NCBI GenBank assembly: GCA_947446025.1
Contig: CANFEY010000001.1
Span: forward strand, 1-64,000
DNA: 64,000 nt
Reading direction: 5' to 3'
DNA from: Bryobacterales bacterium
GTDB taxonomy: Bacteria; Acidobacteriota; Terriglobia; Bryobacterales; Bryobacteraceae
Shown: positions 1-7,155 of the stretch, piece by piece
Layout: each line of letters starts with the position of its first letter
How positions within the stretch are numbered: the first letter of the stretch is position 1
Position numbers and translations under genes: made by a program
Notes under the pieces: model-generated
Databases searched by the model: none
Told to the model about the DNA's origin: nothing
The model's input: only the letters and a program-made list of their open reading frames with translations

Positions 1-122
1 GGCGGTTCGCAGGCCTACGCTCCCGCCACCCTCGCAAATCCTTCAAACTAAGGCCCATCCACCCTGTGGACTGGTCTACTTTCTCTCCGCCCCACTGGTC
101 TAGTTTTACTCCGCCCTTGACA
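1..122 (+). mobile_element. Right end of an IS21-family-like insertion sequence (remnant at window edge)
   Basis: Two direct copies of a 22-base motif beginning ACTGGTCTA and ending CTCCGCC lie at 70-91 and 94-115 (about 19 of 22 identical, period 24), followed by TTGACA ending at 122. Read from the other strand the element starts TGTCAAG, and multiple subterminal repeats of this kind are typical of IS21-family ends. An open frame ending in TAA at 49-51 could be the last codons of an istB-like gene, but only 16 residues are visible and they are not diagnostic. The rest of the element lies outside the window, so the family call is an inference from end structure. Confidence 0.45.
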
Positions 123-308
123 CAAATCGCCGGTCGCGCTGAGCAACCTCAAAGCATAGTCGCCGCCTTGTCTGGCGGAAAGATCAGCCACAGGATCACG
201 TAACGTTTCGAGTCGCATGCGCTTCACTTTTTCATGAAACTTGCGGCGAGCTGCTTCGAGATCCTTGGCGTCAGCGAACTCGGAGAGACTTAGTGGAAGG
301 ATCAGCAC
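123..308 (-). pseudogene. Small ORF truncated by the IS21-like element
   Basis: A minus-strand frame opens at a GTG at 306-308 and encodes about 62 residues of plausible, charged, helical protein (it includes AARRKFHEKVKRM) before running into the insertion-sequence end at 122. The residues read from inside the element are not protein-like. The frame stays open upstream of the GTG for at least 20 codons without a better start, so the 5' end is uncertain. I do not recognise the family. It lies directly 3' of the tRNA-Pro gene on the same strand. It may be a remnant of island cargo or simply a chance ORF. Confidence 0.3.
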
Positions 309-418
309 CGTCTGTATTCCTCGGAACCAGATTACAGCAGGAGAGCCCGATTCCGTACAATCTTCCGTACGTAAGCCGGTCGGAGCAATGTGGCACCAAC
401 CTAAACGTCTGATGAATA

Positions 419-495
419 TGGTCGGGGCGGCGGGATTTGAACTCGCGACCCCCTGCGCCCAAGGCAGGTGCGCTACCAGGCTGCGCTACGCCCCG
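419..495 (-). tRNA. tRNA-Pro (anticodon UGG)
   Basis: On the minus strand the 7-bp acceptor stem pairs CGGGGCG (495-489) with CGCCCCG, followed by the discriminator A and an encoded CCA (421-419). The D stem is GCGC/GCGC, the anticodon stem CCTGC/GCAGG encloses loop CTTGGGC with anticodon TGG, and the T arm is GCGAG-TTCAAAT-CCCGC. All arms of a canonical 77-base tRNA are present. A -10-like element lies 10 bases upstream. Confidence 0.96.
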
Positions 496-505
496 ACATT
501 GCTTC

Positions 506-514
506 ATTGTAGCA
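506..514 (-). promoter_or_regulatory. Extended -10 element of the tRNA-Pro gene
   Basis: TGCTACAAT on the minus strand matches the extended -10 form TGnTAnnnT and ends 10 bases before the first base of the tRNA, the distance expected for a start just ahead of the mature 5' end. No convincing -35 box is visible. Confidence 0.6.
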
Positions 515-811
515 GCCTATGGGTGGTTTCCCGTGGTATTCTAGAAGTCAATCTGGTAGAGGAGCGAGGGCCATCAGTATCCCTGCTGCACATTTCCGAG
601 GGCTCGGAGCGCGGGGTGAAAGGGGCAGCTTCGCCGAAATCGCAGCCTGCGGCCTTGCGCGCGGCGATTGGTGATGTGTGGTCAACACCCACTCACTGTC
701 ATTCGACCTGAAGTTTGCGGGGCGGATGGAGCGCTATCGGGAAGTGGCTACACTCTTCCTTCGCAGTCTATTCGGACTGCCGCTCCTGCCCCCCCCTTGG
801 CGGATACTTGT
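515..811. other. Intergenic stretch between tRNA-Pro and dapE
   Basis: About 300 bases with no credible coding sequence; the open frames here are overlapping, low-quality and without homology that I recognise. The only structure I can point to is a TACACT at 749-754, a possible -10 for the dap operon that would give a leader of about 50 bases, and a run of eight C at 789-796. Confidence 0.4.
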
Positions 812-1819
812 ATGAACGCATATGAATTGACGCGAGCCCTCATTGACATCGATTCGGTCACGCCGAATGAAGAGCGCGTGGGTGATTTTCTGTTTGCGCA
901 TTTGGTCGAGCTTGCTGGGCGCACGCATGGGCGCGTGGAGAAAATCGAGGTCGAGCCGCATCGCAACAACATTCTGGCTACGTGGGGAAAGCCCATCGTA
1001 ACCTTATCCACGCACATCGATACGGTGCCGCCATTTTTCGCGTCGCGCGAGGACGACACGCATATTTGGGGGCGCGGGGCGTGTGATACCAAGGGGATTA
1101 TCGCGTCGATGATTCACGCGACGGAGGCGTTGGTTGCGGAGGGAGTCCGCGGCGTGGCGCTGTTGCTCGTGGTCGGCGAAGAGCGCAATAGTGCAGGGGC
1201 GTTGCACGCCGCCAAGGACAATCGTGGGAGCCGGTTCATCATCAACGGGGAGCCTACGGAGAACAAACTGGCGTTGGGGTCGAAGGGCGCACTGCGGTAT
1301 GAAATTGTGGCGTCCGGGAAGATGGCGCATTCGGCGTATCCTCATTTGGGCGAATCGGCGATCAACAAGCTGCTGGACGCGCTGGAGCGCATCCGCAAGA
1401 TCGAGATGCCGAACGATGAAGTGCTGGGGCCGAGTTCGCTGAACATCGGCACGATCAAAGGCGGCCGCGCGCCGAACGTGATTCCAGACGATGCGCGTGC
1501 GGAGGTTTTCTTTCGCTTGGTGGACTCGGGCGATTCGTTGCGGGCGGCGACCGAGCAGGCTGTTGCGGGATTGGCGGAGGCGAAGTTCGTGCTTAGCATT
1601 CCAGCGGTGCGATTGGGGTCGATGGACGGGTTTGAGACCGCGGTTATGGCGTACACCACAGACATCCCAGCATTCGGCGGAGCTTGGGGGCAGCCATATT
1701 TGATTGGGCCCGGCAGCATCCACGTGGCGCATACCGACCAGGAGCGCATTCCGAAGGCCGAGATTACCGAGGCCATCCAGATCTATCAAAACTTAGTGAG
1801 GCGTTTGATTCGAGTATGA
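812..1819 (+). CDS. dapE: M20 family succinyl-diaminopimelate desuccinylase
   Basis: A 335-residue M20 metallopeptidase-fold amidohydrolase. Visible motifs are H68-I-D70 (first zinc ligand), bridging D92 in GRGACDTKG, and the catalytic Glu pair E123/E124 in VGEER. M20 proteins of this group include ArgE and DapE. DapE is chosen because the gene heads an operon with asd, lysC, dapB, dapA and dapD, where it would hydrolyse N-succinyl-LL-diaminopimelate in the cytoplasm. The start at 812 is chosen because homology begins there (MNAYELTRALIDIDSV); an upstream in-frame start at 668 would add 48 unlikely residues. Its TGA overlaps the asd ATG by four bases. Substrate by sequence alone is not certain. 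Confidence 0.85.
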   Translation: MNAYELTRALIDIDSVTPNEERVGDFLFAHLVELAGRTHGRVEKIEVEPHRNNILATWGKPIVTLSTHIDTVPPFFASREDDTHIWGRGACDTKGIIASMIHATEALVAEGVRGVALLLVVGEERNSAGALHAAKDNRGSRFIINGEPTENKLALGSKGALRYEIVASGKMAHSAYPHLGESAINKLLDALERIRKIEMPNDEVLGPSSLNIGTIKGGRAPNVIPDDARAEVFFRLVDSGDSLRAATEQAVAGLAEAKFVLSIPAVRLGSMDGFETAVMAYTTDIPAFGGAWGQPYLIGPGSIHVAHTDQERIPKAEITEAIQIYQNLVRRLIRV

Positions 1820-2850
1820 GCAAGCAGTACAGAGTAGCGATTGCCGGAGCCACTGGCGCGGTCGGCGTAGAGTTTTTGCGATTGTTGGAGGAGCGCAAGT
1901 TCCCGATGTCTAGCTTGCGTTTGCTCGCCTCCGCGCGTTCGGCGGGGAAGAAGATGCAGTTCGCGGGTCGCGAGATTGCGGTGGAAGAGCTGACCGACAC
2001 CAGTTTCGCGGACGTCGACATCGCGTTCTTCAGCGCGGGTGGGTCGATTTCCAAGGTCTATGGACCCATGGCGGCCAAGGCGGGCGCGGTGGTGGTGGAT
2101 AATTCGTCGGCGTTCCGCATGGACCCTGCGGTGCCGCTGGTCATCCCGGAGATCAATCCGGAGGCGTGTGAAGCGCACGGGGGAATCATCGCGAATCCGA
2201 ACTGCTCCACGATCATCGCGATCACGCCGCTGTGGCCGATTCACAAGGCGAATCCGATCCGGCGGTTGATCGCGGCGACGTATCAGGCGGCGTCCGGCGC
2301 TGGGGCGGCGGCGATGGAGGAGCTCGAAGAATCCACGCGCGCGTATCTGGAAGGGCGGCCGTTTGAGCAGAAGATTCTGCCGCATCCCTACGCGTTCAAT
2401 CTGTTTAGCCACAACGCGAAGATCGATCCGGCGACGGGCTATAACGAAGAAGAAACCAAGATGGTCAAGGAGACCAAGAAGATTTTCTCCGATCCGGGGA
2501 TTCGCGTCAGCGCGACTTGTGTGCGGGTGCCGGTGTTGCGGGCGCACTCTGAGGCGCTGAACATCGAATGCGAGCGGCCGATCACTCCTGCGGAGGTTTC
2601 GGCATTGTTGGCGAACGCGCCTGGCGTGAAGATCGTGGATGACATGGAGAAGAACTACTTCCCGATGCCGAAGGATGCGTCGGGCAAGGACGATATTCTG
2701 GTGGGCCGTATTCGTCAGGATACGAGCGACCCGTCGGGGAAATCCATCGCCATGTTTGTTGCAGGGGACCAGCTATTGAAAGGCGCCGCGCTCAATGCCG
2801 TGCAGATCGCAGAGGTGTTGGTGGAGCGGGGTTGGGTACACGGCGCATGA
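1816..2850 (+). CDS. asd: Aspartate-semialdehyde dehydrogenase
   Basis: A 344-residue NADPH-dependent dehydrogenase that reduces aspartyl-4-phosphate to aspartate semialdehyde, the branch point for lysine/diaminopimelate, threonine and methionine. The N-terminus has the Rossmann motif AGATGAVG (about residues 9-16), and the active-site Cys is C130 in NPNCSTI. The start is the ATG of an ATGA overlap with dapE; a longer open frame from 1684 lies inside dapE and is rejected. The 3' end overlaps lysC in the same ATGA fashion, so translation of the operon is probably coupled. Confidence 0.96.
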   Translation: MSKQYRVAIAGATGAVGVEFLRLLEERKFPMSSLRLLASARSAGKKMQFAGREIAVEELTDTSFADVDIAFFSAGGSISKVYGPMAAKAGAVVVDNSSAFRMDPAVPLVIPEINPEACEAHGGIIANPNCSTIIAITPLWPIHKANPIRRLIAATYQAASGAGAAAMEELEESTRAYLEGRPFEQKILPHPYAFNLFSHNAKIDPATGYNEEETKMVKETKKIFSDPGIRVSATCVRVPVLRAHSEALNIECERPITPAEVSALLANAPGVKIVDDMEKNYFPMPKDASGKDDILVGRIRQDTSDPSGKSIAMFVAGDQLLKGAALNAVQIAEVLVERGWVHGA

Positions 2851-4190
2851 TCGTGATGAAATTCGGCGGCACGTCGGTGGAGTCGGCCGAGGCCATCCGG
2901 CGCGTGGCGGCGATCGTGCGCGCGCGGCTGGACCGGCATCCCGTGGTAGTGGTGTCGGCCATGGGCAAGACGACCAACAAATTGCTGGCGATTGCCGCGG
3001 CGGCTGTCGCGGGTGAGTTGGACCGCGCGTTGACGCTGCTGGGTGAGTTGCGTGAGTTTCATTTGAAGGAAGCTCCAGGGCTTGGTGGACCCGTCACCGA
3101 GCACTTCGCGGAGTTGGAGGCGTTAGTGCGCGGGCTCGCGGTGATGGGCGAGTTGACGCCGCGCGCGACGGACGCGATCTCGGCGTTGGGGGAGCGGCTC
3201 TCGAGCCTGGTGGTGGCGGAGCAGTTCCGGCAGGAAGGCATGGACACGGCGCACGTGGATTCGCGCAGCGTCGTCGTGACGGACCGGCGGCACACGCAGG
3301 CGGCTCCACTGTTCGGGCAAACCAATGAACGGTTGTCGAAGACGATCCCTCCGCTGGCGGCGAAGCAGGTCGTTGTCATGGGCGGCTTCATCGCGTCCAC
3401 TGAAGATGGTGTGACGTCCACGCTGGGGCGTGGCGGGTCGGATTACACGGCGTCGATTGTGGGCGCGGGTATTGGCGCAGAAGAAATTCAGATTTGGACG
3501 GATGTGGATGGGATACTCACTGCTGATCCCACGATTCTCCCCGGTGGGCATCGCGTGAAGGTGTGCTCCTTTGCGGAGGCCGCGGAGTTGGCGTATTTCG
3601 GCGCGAAGGTGCTGCATCCGGCTACGGTGCTGCCGGCGATTGAGAAAAACATTCCGGTACGCATCCTGAACTCGCGGCGGGCGGACTCGCCGGGGACGCT
3701 GATCGTCAGGAGTCCGCCGGCTTCAACAAGCCCGATCCGCTCCATCGCGTGCAAGAAAAACATCACGCTGGTGAACATTGTCTCCACGCGGATGCTGATG
3801 GCGCATGGATTCTTGCGGCGGATTTTTGAAGTGTTTGATCGCTTCGAGACGCCGGTGGATATGCTGGCGACTTCCGAGGTCAGTGTTTCTCTCACCATCG
3901 ACAACACCAGCGCGCTGGATGCGATCTGCGCGGAGCTGGCGACGTTTGCCGATGTGACCGTGCAGGACGCGCAATCGATCGTGTGCATGGTGGGCGAAAA
4001 TATCGGCGCGTCCGGGACTGTTGTGGCGCTGGCGTTCGCGGCGTTGAAAGATGTCAAGGTACGCATGGTTTCGCAGGGGGCCTCGCAGCTCAATTTGAGT
4101 CTGGTGGTGGATGCCAGTGACCTTACGCGGGCTGTAGAATCGCTGCATCGGGAGTTTTTCACGAATTTTGACCCGGAGGCGTTCGAATGA
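2847..4190 (+). CDS. lysC: Aspartate kinase
   Basis: A 447-residue enzyme that phosphorylates aspartate, the first step of the aspartate family pathway. The signature KFGGTSVES is at residues 5-13, followed by the amino-acid kinase domain and, from about residue 295, a C-terminal region of tandem ACT regulatory modules, as expected for an allosterically inhibited aspartokinase. The ATG at 2847 overlaps the asd stop; a TTG at 2832 would add five residues and is less likely. No homoserine dehydrogenase domain is fused. Confidence 0.95.
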   Translation: MIVMKFGGTSVESAEAIRRVAAIVRARLDRHPVVVVSAMGKTTNKLLAIAAAAVAGELDRALTLLGELREFHLKEAPGLGGPVTEHFAELEALVRGLAVMGELTPRATDAISALGERLSSLVVAEQFRQEGMDTAHVDSRSVVVTDRRHTQAAPLFGQTNERLSKTIPPLAAKQVVVMGGFIASTEDGVTSTLGRGGSDYTASIVGAGIGAEEIQIWTDVDGILTADPTILPGGHRVKVCSFAEAAELAYFGAKVLHPATVLPAIEKNIPVRILNSRRADSPGTLIVRSPPASTSPIRSIACKKNITLVNIVSTRMLMAHGFLRRIFEVFDRFETPVDMLATSEVSVSLTIDNTSALDAICAELATFADVTVQDAQSIVCMVGENIGASGTVVALAFAALKDVKVRMVSQGASQLNLSLVVDASDLTRAVESLHREFFTNFDPEAFE

Positions 4191-4861
4191 AGTTATCCAT
4201 AGTGGGCTACGGGAAAATGGGCCGCATGGTGGAGCAGTTCGCGCCGGAGTTAGGGTTCACCGTGCACTCGAAGATCGACGTGGGCGATCCGCTCGCGAAT
4301 GCGAAGGGTGCGGACGTCGCCATCGAGTTCAGCACGCCGGAGGCTGCGCTGGGCAACATCGAAGGACTTGCCGCGCTGGGAATTCCCACGGTTACGGGCA
4401 CTACGGGATGGCTGCATGAGATGGCGCGCGTGCAGGCGGTGATGGCGAAGAATGATGCGGCGCTGATCTGGTCGGCAAATTTTTCCATTGGAGTGAACGT
4501 GCTGCTGCGGGCGGTACACGAGGTCTCGCGGCTGCTTGCTGATGAGCCTGCCTACGAGGCGTGGGCGTGGGAGATTCACCATAGCGCGAAGAAGGATGCT
4601 CCGTCGGGGACGCTGCTGGCGCTGGTGCGCGAGATGAAGGCGGCGGGTTATGCGCGGCCGGTGAGCGAGAGTAGCAATCGCGCGGGCAAGATCGCTGGCA
4701 CGCACGAGATCGGCTTCGATTCGGCGGAAGACACGATCACGCTGCGGCACACGGCTCGCACGCGTGAGGGTTTCGCTCGCGGAGCGTTGCGGGCGGCGCA
4801 GATGATTCAAGGGCGCAAGGGCGTGCACGAGTTCAAGGACTTATTTGGAGCAACAAGATGA
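4187..4861 (+). CDS. dapB: 4-hydroxy-tetrahydrodipicolinate reductase
   Basis: A 224-residue NAD(P)H-dependent reductase of the diaminopimelate pathway. The N-terminal nucleotide-binding motif GYGKMG is at residues 7-12, TGTTGW follows in the middle, and the DapB signature IHHSAKKDAPSGT lies in the C-terminal half. It is shorter than the roughly 270-residue E. coli enzyme and belongs to the compact form seen in some other phyla. It starts inside the lysC stop (ATGA) and its own stop overlaps dapA. Confidence 0.94.
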   Translation: MKLSIVGYGKMGRMVEQFAPELGFTVHSKIDVGDPLANAKGADVAIEFSTPEAALGNIEGLAALGIPTVTGTTGWLHEMARVQAVMAKNDAALIWSANFSIGVNVLLRAVHEVSRLLADEPAYEAWAWEIHHSAKKDAPSGTLLALVREMKAAGYARPVSESSNRAGKIAGTHEIGFDSAEDTITLRHTARTREGFARGALRAAQMIQGRKGVHEFKDLFGATR

Positions 4862-5766
4862 CAACTTTTAGAGGATGCGGCACTGCGTTAGTGACCCCGT
4901 TCCGCGCGGACGGGTCGCTGGATGAAGCTACCTTACGCAAGCTGGTGCGGCGGCAGATCGAGGCCGGGATCGACTTCCTAGTGCCTTGCGGGACGACGGG
5001 CGAGAGTCCGACGCTGACGGACAAGGAACACCTGCGCGTGTGCGAGATTACCGTGGAGGAAGCAGCGGGCAAGACTCCGGTGATGGGCGGGGCGGGCGGC
5101 TACAACACGTCCGAGGTGGTAGAGCTGGCGAAAGAGTTGAAGCAGATCGGTGTGGACGGACTGCTCTCCGTGACTCCGTACTACAACAAGCCGAACCCCG
5201 AGGGGCTGTACCAACACTACAAAGCGATTGCGGCGGCGACGCCGTTGCCGATCATCGTTTACAACATTCAGGGACGCACGGGGATCAACGTGGAGCCTGC
5301 GACGTTGAAGCGGCTCGCGGAGATCGACACGATTGTGGGCGTGAAAGAGGCGTCGGGCAACATCTCGCAGATGGCGGCGATTGCGCACATGCTGCCGCCG
5401 GATTTCAGCATCCTGTGCGGTGACGATTCGATCACCATCCCGCTGATCGCGGTGGGTGGGCACGGGGTGATCTCGGTTGTCTCAAACGAGATCCCTGGAG
5501 AGATGACGGAGCTGGCGGATCTGGCCCGCAAGGGTGACTATGCCGGAGCCCGCGCAATTCAGCGGAAGTTTTTCGATCTGATGAACGTCAATTTCTGTGA
5601 ACCGAATCCTGGACCGGCAAAAGCCGCGATGGCGATGATGGGGCTGTTGGAGCCTGTCTATCGCTTGCCCATGGTGCCGGTGTCGGAAGCGAGCCGTGCG
5701 CGTATTGAAAGTGTATTGAAGGGCTGCGGCCTGTTGGCCGCCGCACGGAGCAATCATGCTGACTAA
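4858..5766 (+). CDS. dapA: 4-hydroxy-tetrahydrodipicolinate synthase
   Basis: A 302-residue class I aldolase of the NAL/DapA family that condenses pyruvate with aspartate semialdehyde. Schiff-base Lys K163 sits in GVKEASGN, the catalytic Tyr Y135 in [10 protein letters not shown], and the substrate-binding PCGTTGES motif is near residue 42. It is flanked by dapB (4-base overlap) and dapD (11-base overlap), confirming its pathway over N-acetylneuraminate lyase. Confidence 0.96.
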   Translation: MTTFRGCGTALVTPFRADGSLDEATLRKLVRRQIEAGIDFLVPCGTTGESPTLTDKEHLRVCEITVEEAAGKTPVMGGAGGYNTSEVVELAKELKQIGVDGLLSVTPYYNKPNPEGLYQHYKAIAAATPLPIIVYNIQGRTGINVEPATLKRLAEIDTIVGVKEASGNISQMAAIAHMLPPDFSILCGDDSITIPLIAVGGHGVISVVSNEIPGEMTELADLARKGDYAGARAIQRKFFDLMNVNFCEPNPGPAKAAMAMMGLLEPVYRLPMVPVSEASRARIESVLKGCGLLAAARSNHAD

Positions 5767-6607
5767 GGCGATGCAGACTGAGATTGAACAAGTATTCGAC
5801 AACAAGCCGGCCGCGTACACCGAAGAACACTTCGCGCTGTTTGCGCGTTTCAAAGCGGCGCTGAACGCGGGCACGATCCGCGCGGCGGAGCCCGATGCCT
5901 CCGCTCCCACGGGCTGGCGCGTGAACGCGTGGGTGAAGAAGGGCATCCTGCTGGGGTTCCGCTTGGGCGGCATCGTGGACATGTCCATCGATACCGCGCG
6001 GCAGCCGTTCTTCGACAAGGCGACCTATCCGGTGAAGCAGTTCTCGGCGACCAGCGGCGTGCGCATCGTGCCCGGCGGATCGAGCGTGCGCGACGGCTGC
6101 TACATCGGCAAGAGCGTGACTTGCATGCCCCCGATGTACATCAACGTGGGCGCGTGGGTGGACGACGGCACCATGGTGGATTCGCACGCGTTGATCGGAA
6201 GCTGCGCGCAGATCGGCAAGAACTGCCACATCTCCGCCGCGGCGCAGATCGGCGGAGTTTTGGAGCCGGTGGGAGCGATGCCTGTGATCGTGGAAGACGA
6301 TGTGATGGTGGGCGGCAATACGGGTATCTATGAGGGGACCGTGGTGAAAACCCGCGCGGTGCTGGGCAGCGGCGTGATTCTGACGCGCTCTACGCCGGTG
6401 TACGATGTCGCGCGCGGGGTGGTGCTGTCCGCGACCGACGACATGCCGCTGGTGATTCCCGAAGGCGCGGTGGTCGTCGCTGGATCGCGCGCTATCACGA
6501 AGGGTGCCGGTAAGGATTGGGGTGTGTCGCTTTACACGCCCGTGATCGTGAAGTATCGTGATGCAAAGACCGATGCTCGTGTGCAATTGGAGGATTTACT
6601 CAGATGA
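5756..6607 (+). CDS. dapD: 2,3,4,5-tetrahydropyridine-2,6-dicarboxylate N-succinyltransferase
   Basis: A 283-residue left-handed beta-helix (hexapeptide) acyltransferase, close in length to E. coli DapD (274). Central hexapeptide turns run from about residue 100 ([17 protein letters not shown]) to 230, with the DapD-type [12 protein letters not shown] segment. It succinylates tetrahydrodipicolinate; with dapE this shows that the succinylase branch is used. The ATG at 5756 overlaps the end of dapA by 11 bases; ATG 5771 (MQTEIEQ) is an alternative start. Confidence 0.94.
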   Translation: MLTKAMQTEIEQVFDNKPAAYTEEHFALFARFKAALNAGTIRAAEPDASAPTGWRVNAWVKKGILLGFRLGGIVDMSIDTARQPFFDKATYPVKQFSATSGVRIVPGGSSVRDGCYIGKSVTCMPPMYINVGAWVDDGTMVDSHALIGSCAQIGKNCHISAAAQIGGVLEPVGAMPVIVEDDVMVGGNTGIYEGTVVKTRAVLGSGVILTRSTPVYDVARGVVLSATDDMPLVIPEGAVVVAGSRAITKGAGKDWGVSLYTPVIVKYRDAKTDARVQLEDLLR

Positions 6608-7155
6608 AACTCGCAGCCCTGCTTCTGTTTACCAGTGTGTTGACGACAGTTCTGTTCGCGGAACAACCGCGCTACATGGGCGATGGACAATTGCAGCGGC
6701 CCACAGGGGTTCGCGAGTGGATCTACTTGAGCAGCGGTATGGGCATGCAGTACGGCAACGGGGCCGCGGGCAGCGAATTCACCAACGTCTTCGCGGAGCC
6801 GACGGCTTACCGGGAGTTTGTGAAGACGGGCAAGTGGCCTGAGGGGACGATGCTCGCGATGGAAGTGCGTCGCGGCGAGAGCAAGGGCTCGATCAACAAA
6901 GACGGCCGCTTCCAGACCGATCTGCTGGCGCTGGAAGTGACGGTGAAAGACACGAAGCGCTTCAAGGCCGACGGGTGGGAGTACTTTGCGTTCGGCGGGA
7001 AGGTGCAGACGGCGAAGGGCATCGGCCAACAGGGCGGCTGCAACGCGTGCCACAACAAGAATGCCGCGGTGGAGAATACGTTCGGGCAATTCTACCCCAC
7101 GATTCTCGAAATCGCACGCGCCAAGGGCACTGTCAAAAAGACAGCCGAAGAGTAA
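6604..7155 (+). CDS. Secreted cytochrome P460-like c-type haem protein
   Basis: A 183-residue protein with an N-terminal signal peptide (about residues 1-19) and one c-type haem site C146-N-A-C149-H150, followed by the Asn-Phe-rich QFYP ending typical of the cytochrome P460 family. That family includes periplasmic haem proteins acting on hydroxylamine or NO, but the larger acidobacterial group is uncharacterised, so no reaction is assigned. It overlaps dapD by four bases (ATGA) and so looks co-transcribed with the lysine operon, an unexpected neighbour. Its 3' end overlaps the convergent barrel gene by 23 bases. Confidence 0.8.
   Translation: MKLAALLLFTSVLTTVLFAEQPRYMGDGQLQRPTGVREWIYLSSGMGMQYGNGAAGSEFTNVFAEPTAYREFVKTGKWPEGTMLAMEVRRGESKGSINKDGRFQTDLLALEVTVKDTKRFKADGWEYFAFGGKVQTAKGIGQQGGCNACHNKNAAVENTFGQFYPTILEIARAKGTVKKTAEE

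Noticed and set aside
271-507. Minus-strand ORF of 78 residues containing [16 protein letters not shown]
   Set aside because: It is the read-through translation of the tRNA-Pro gene, a well-known spurious ORF type.
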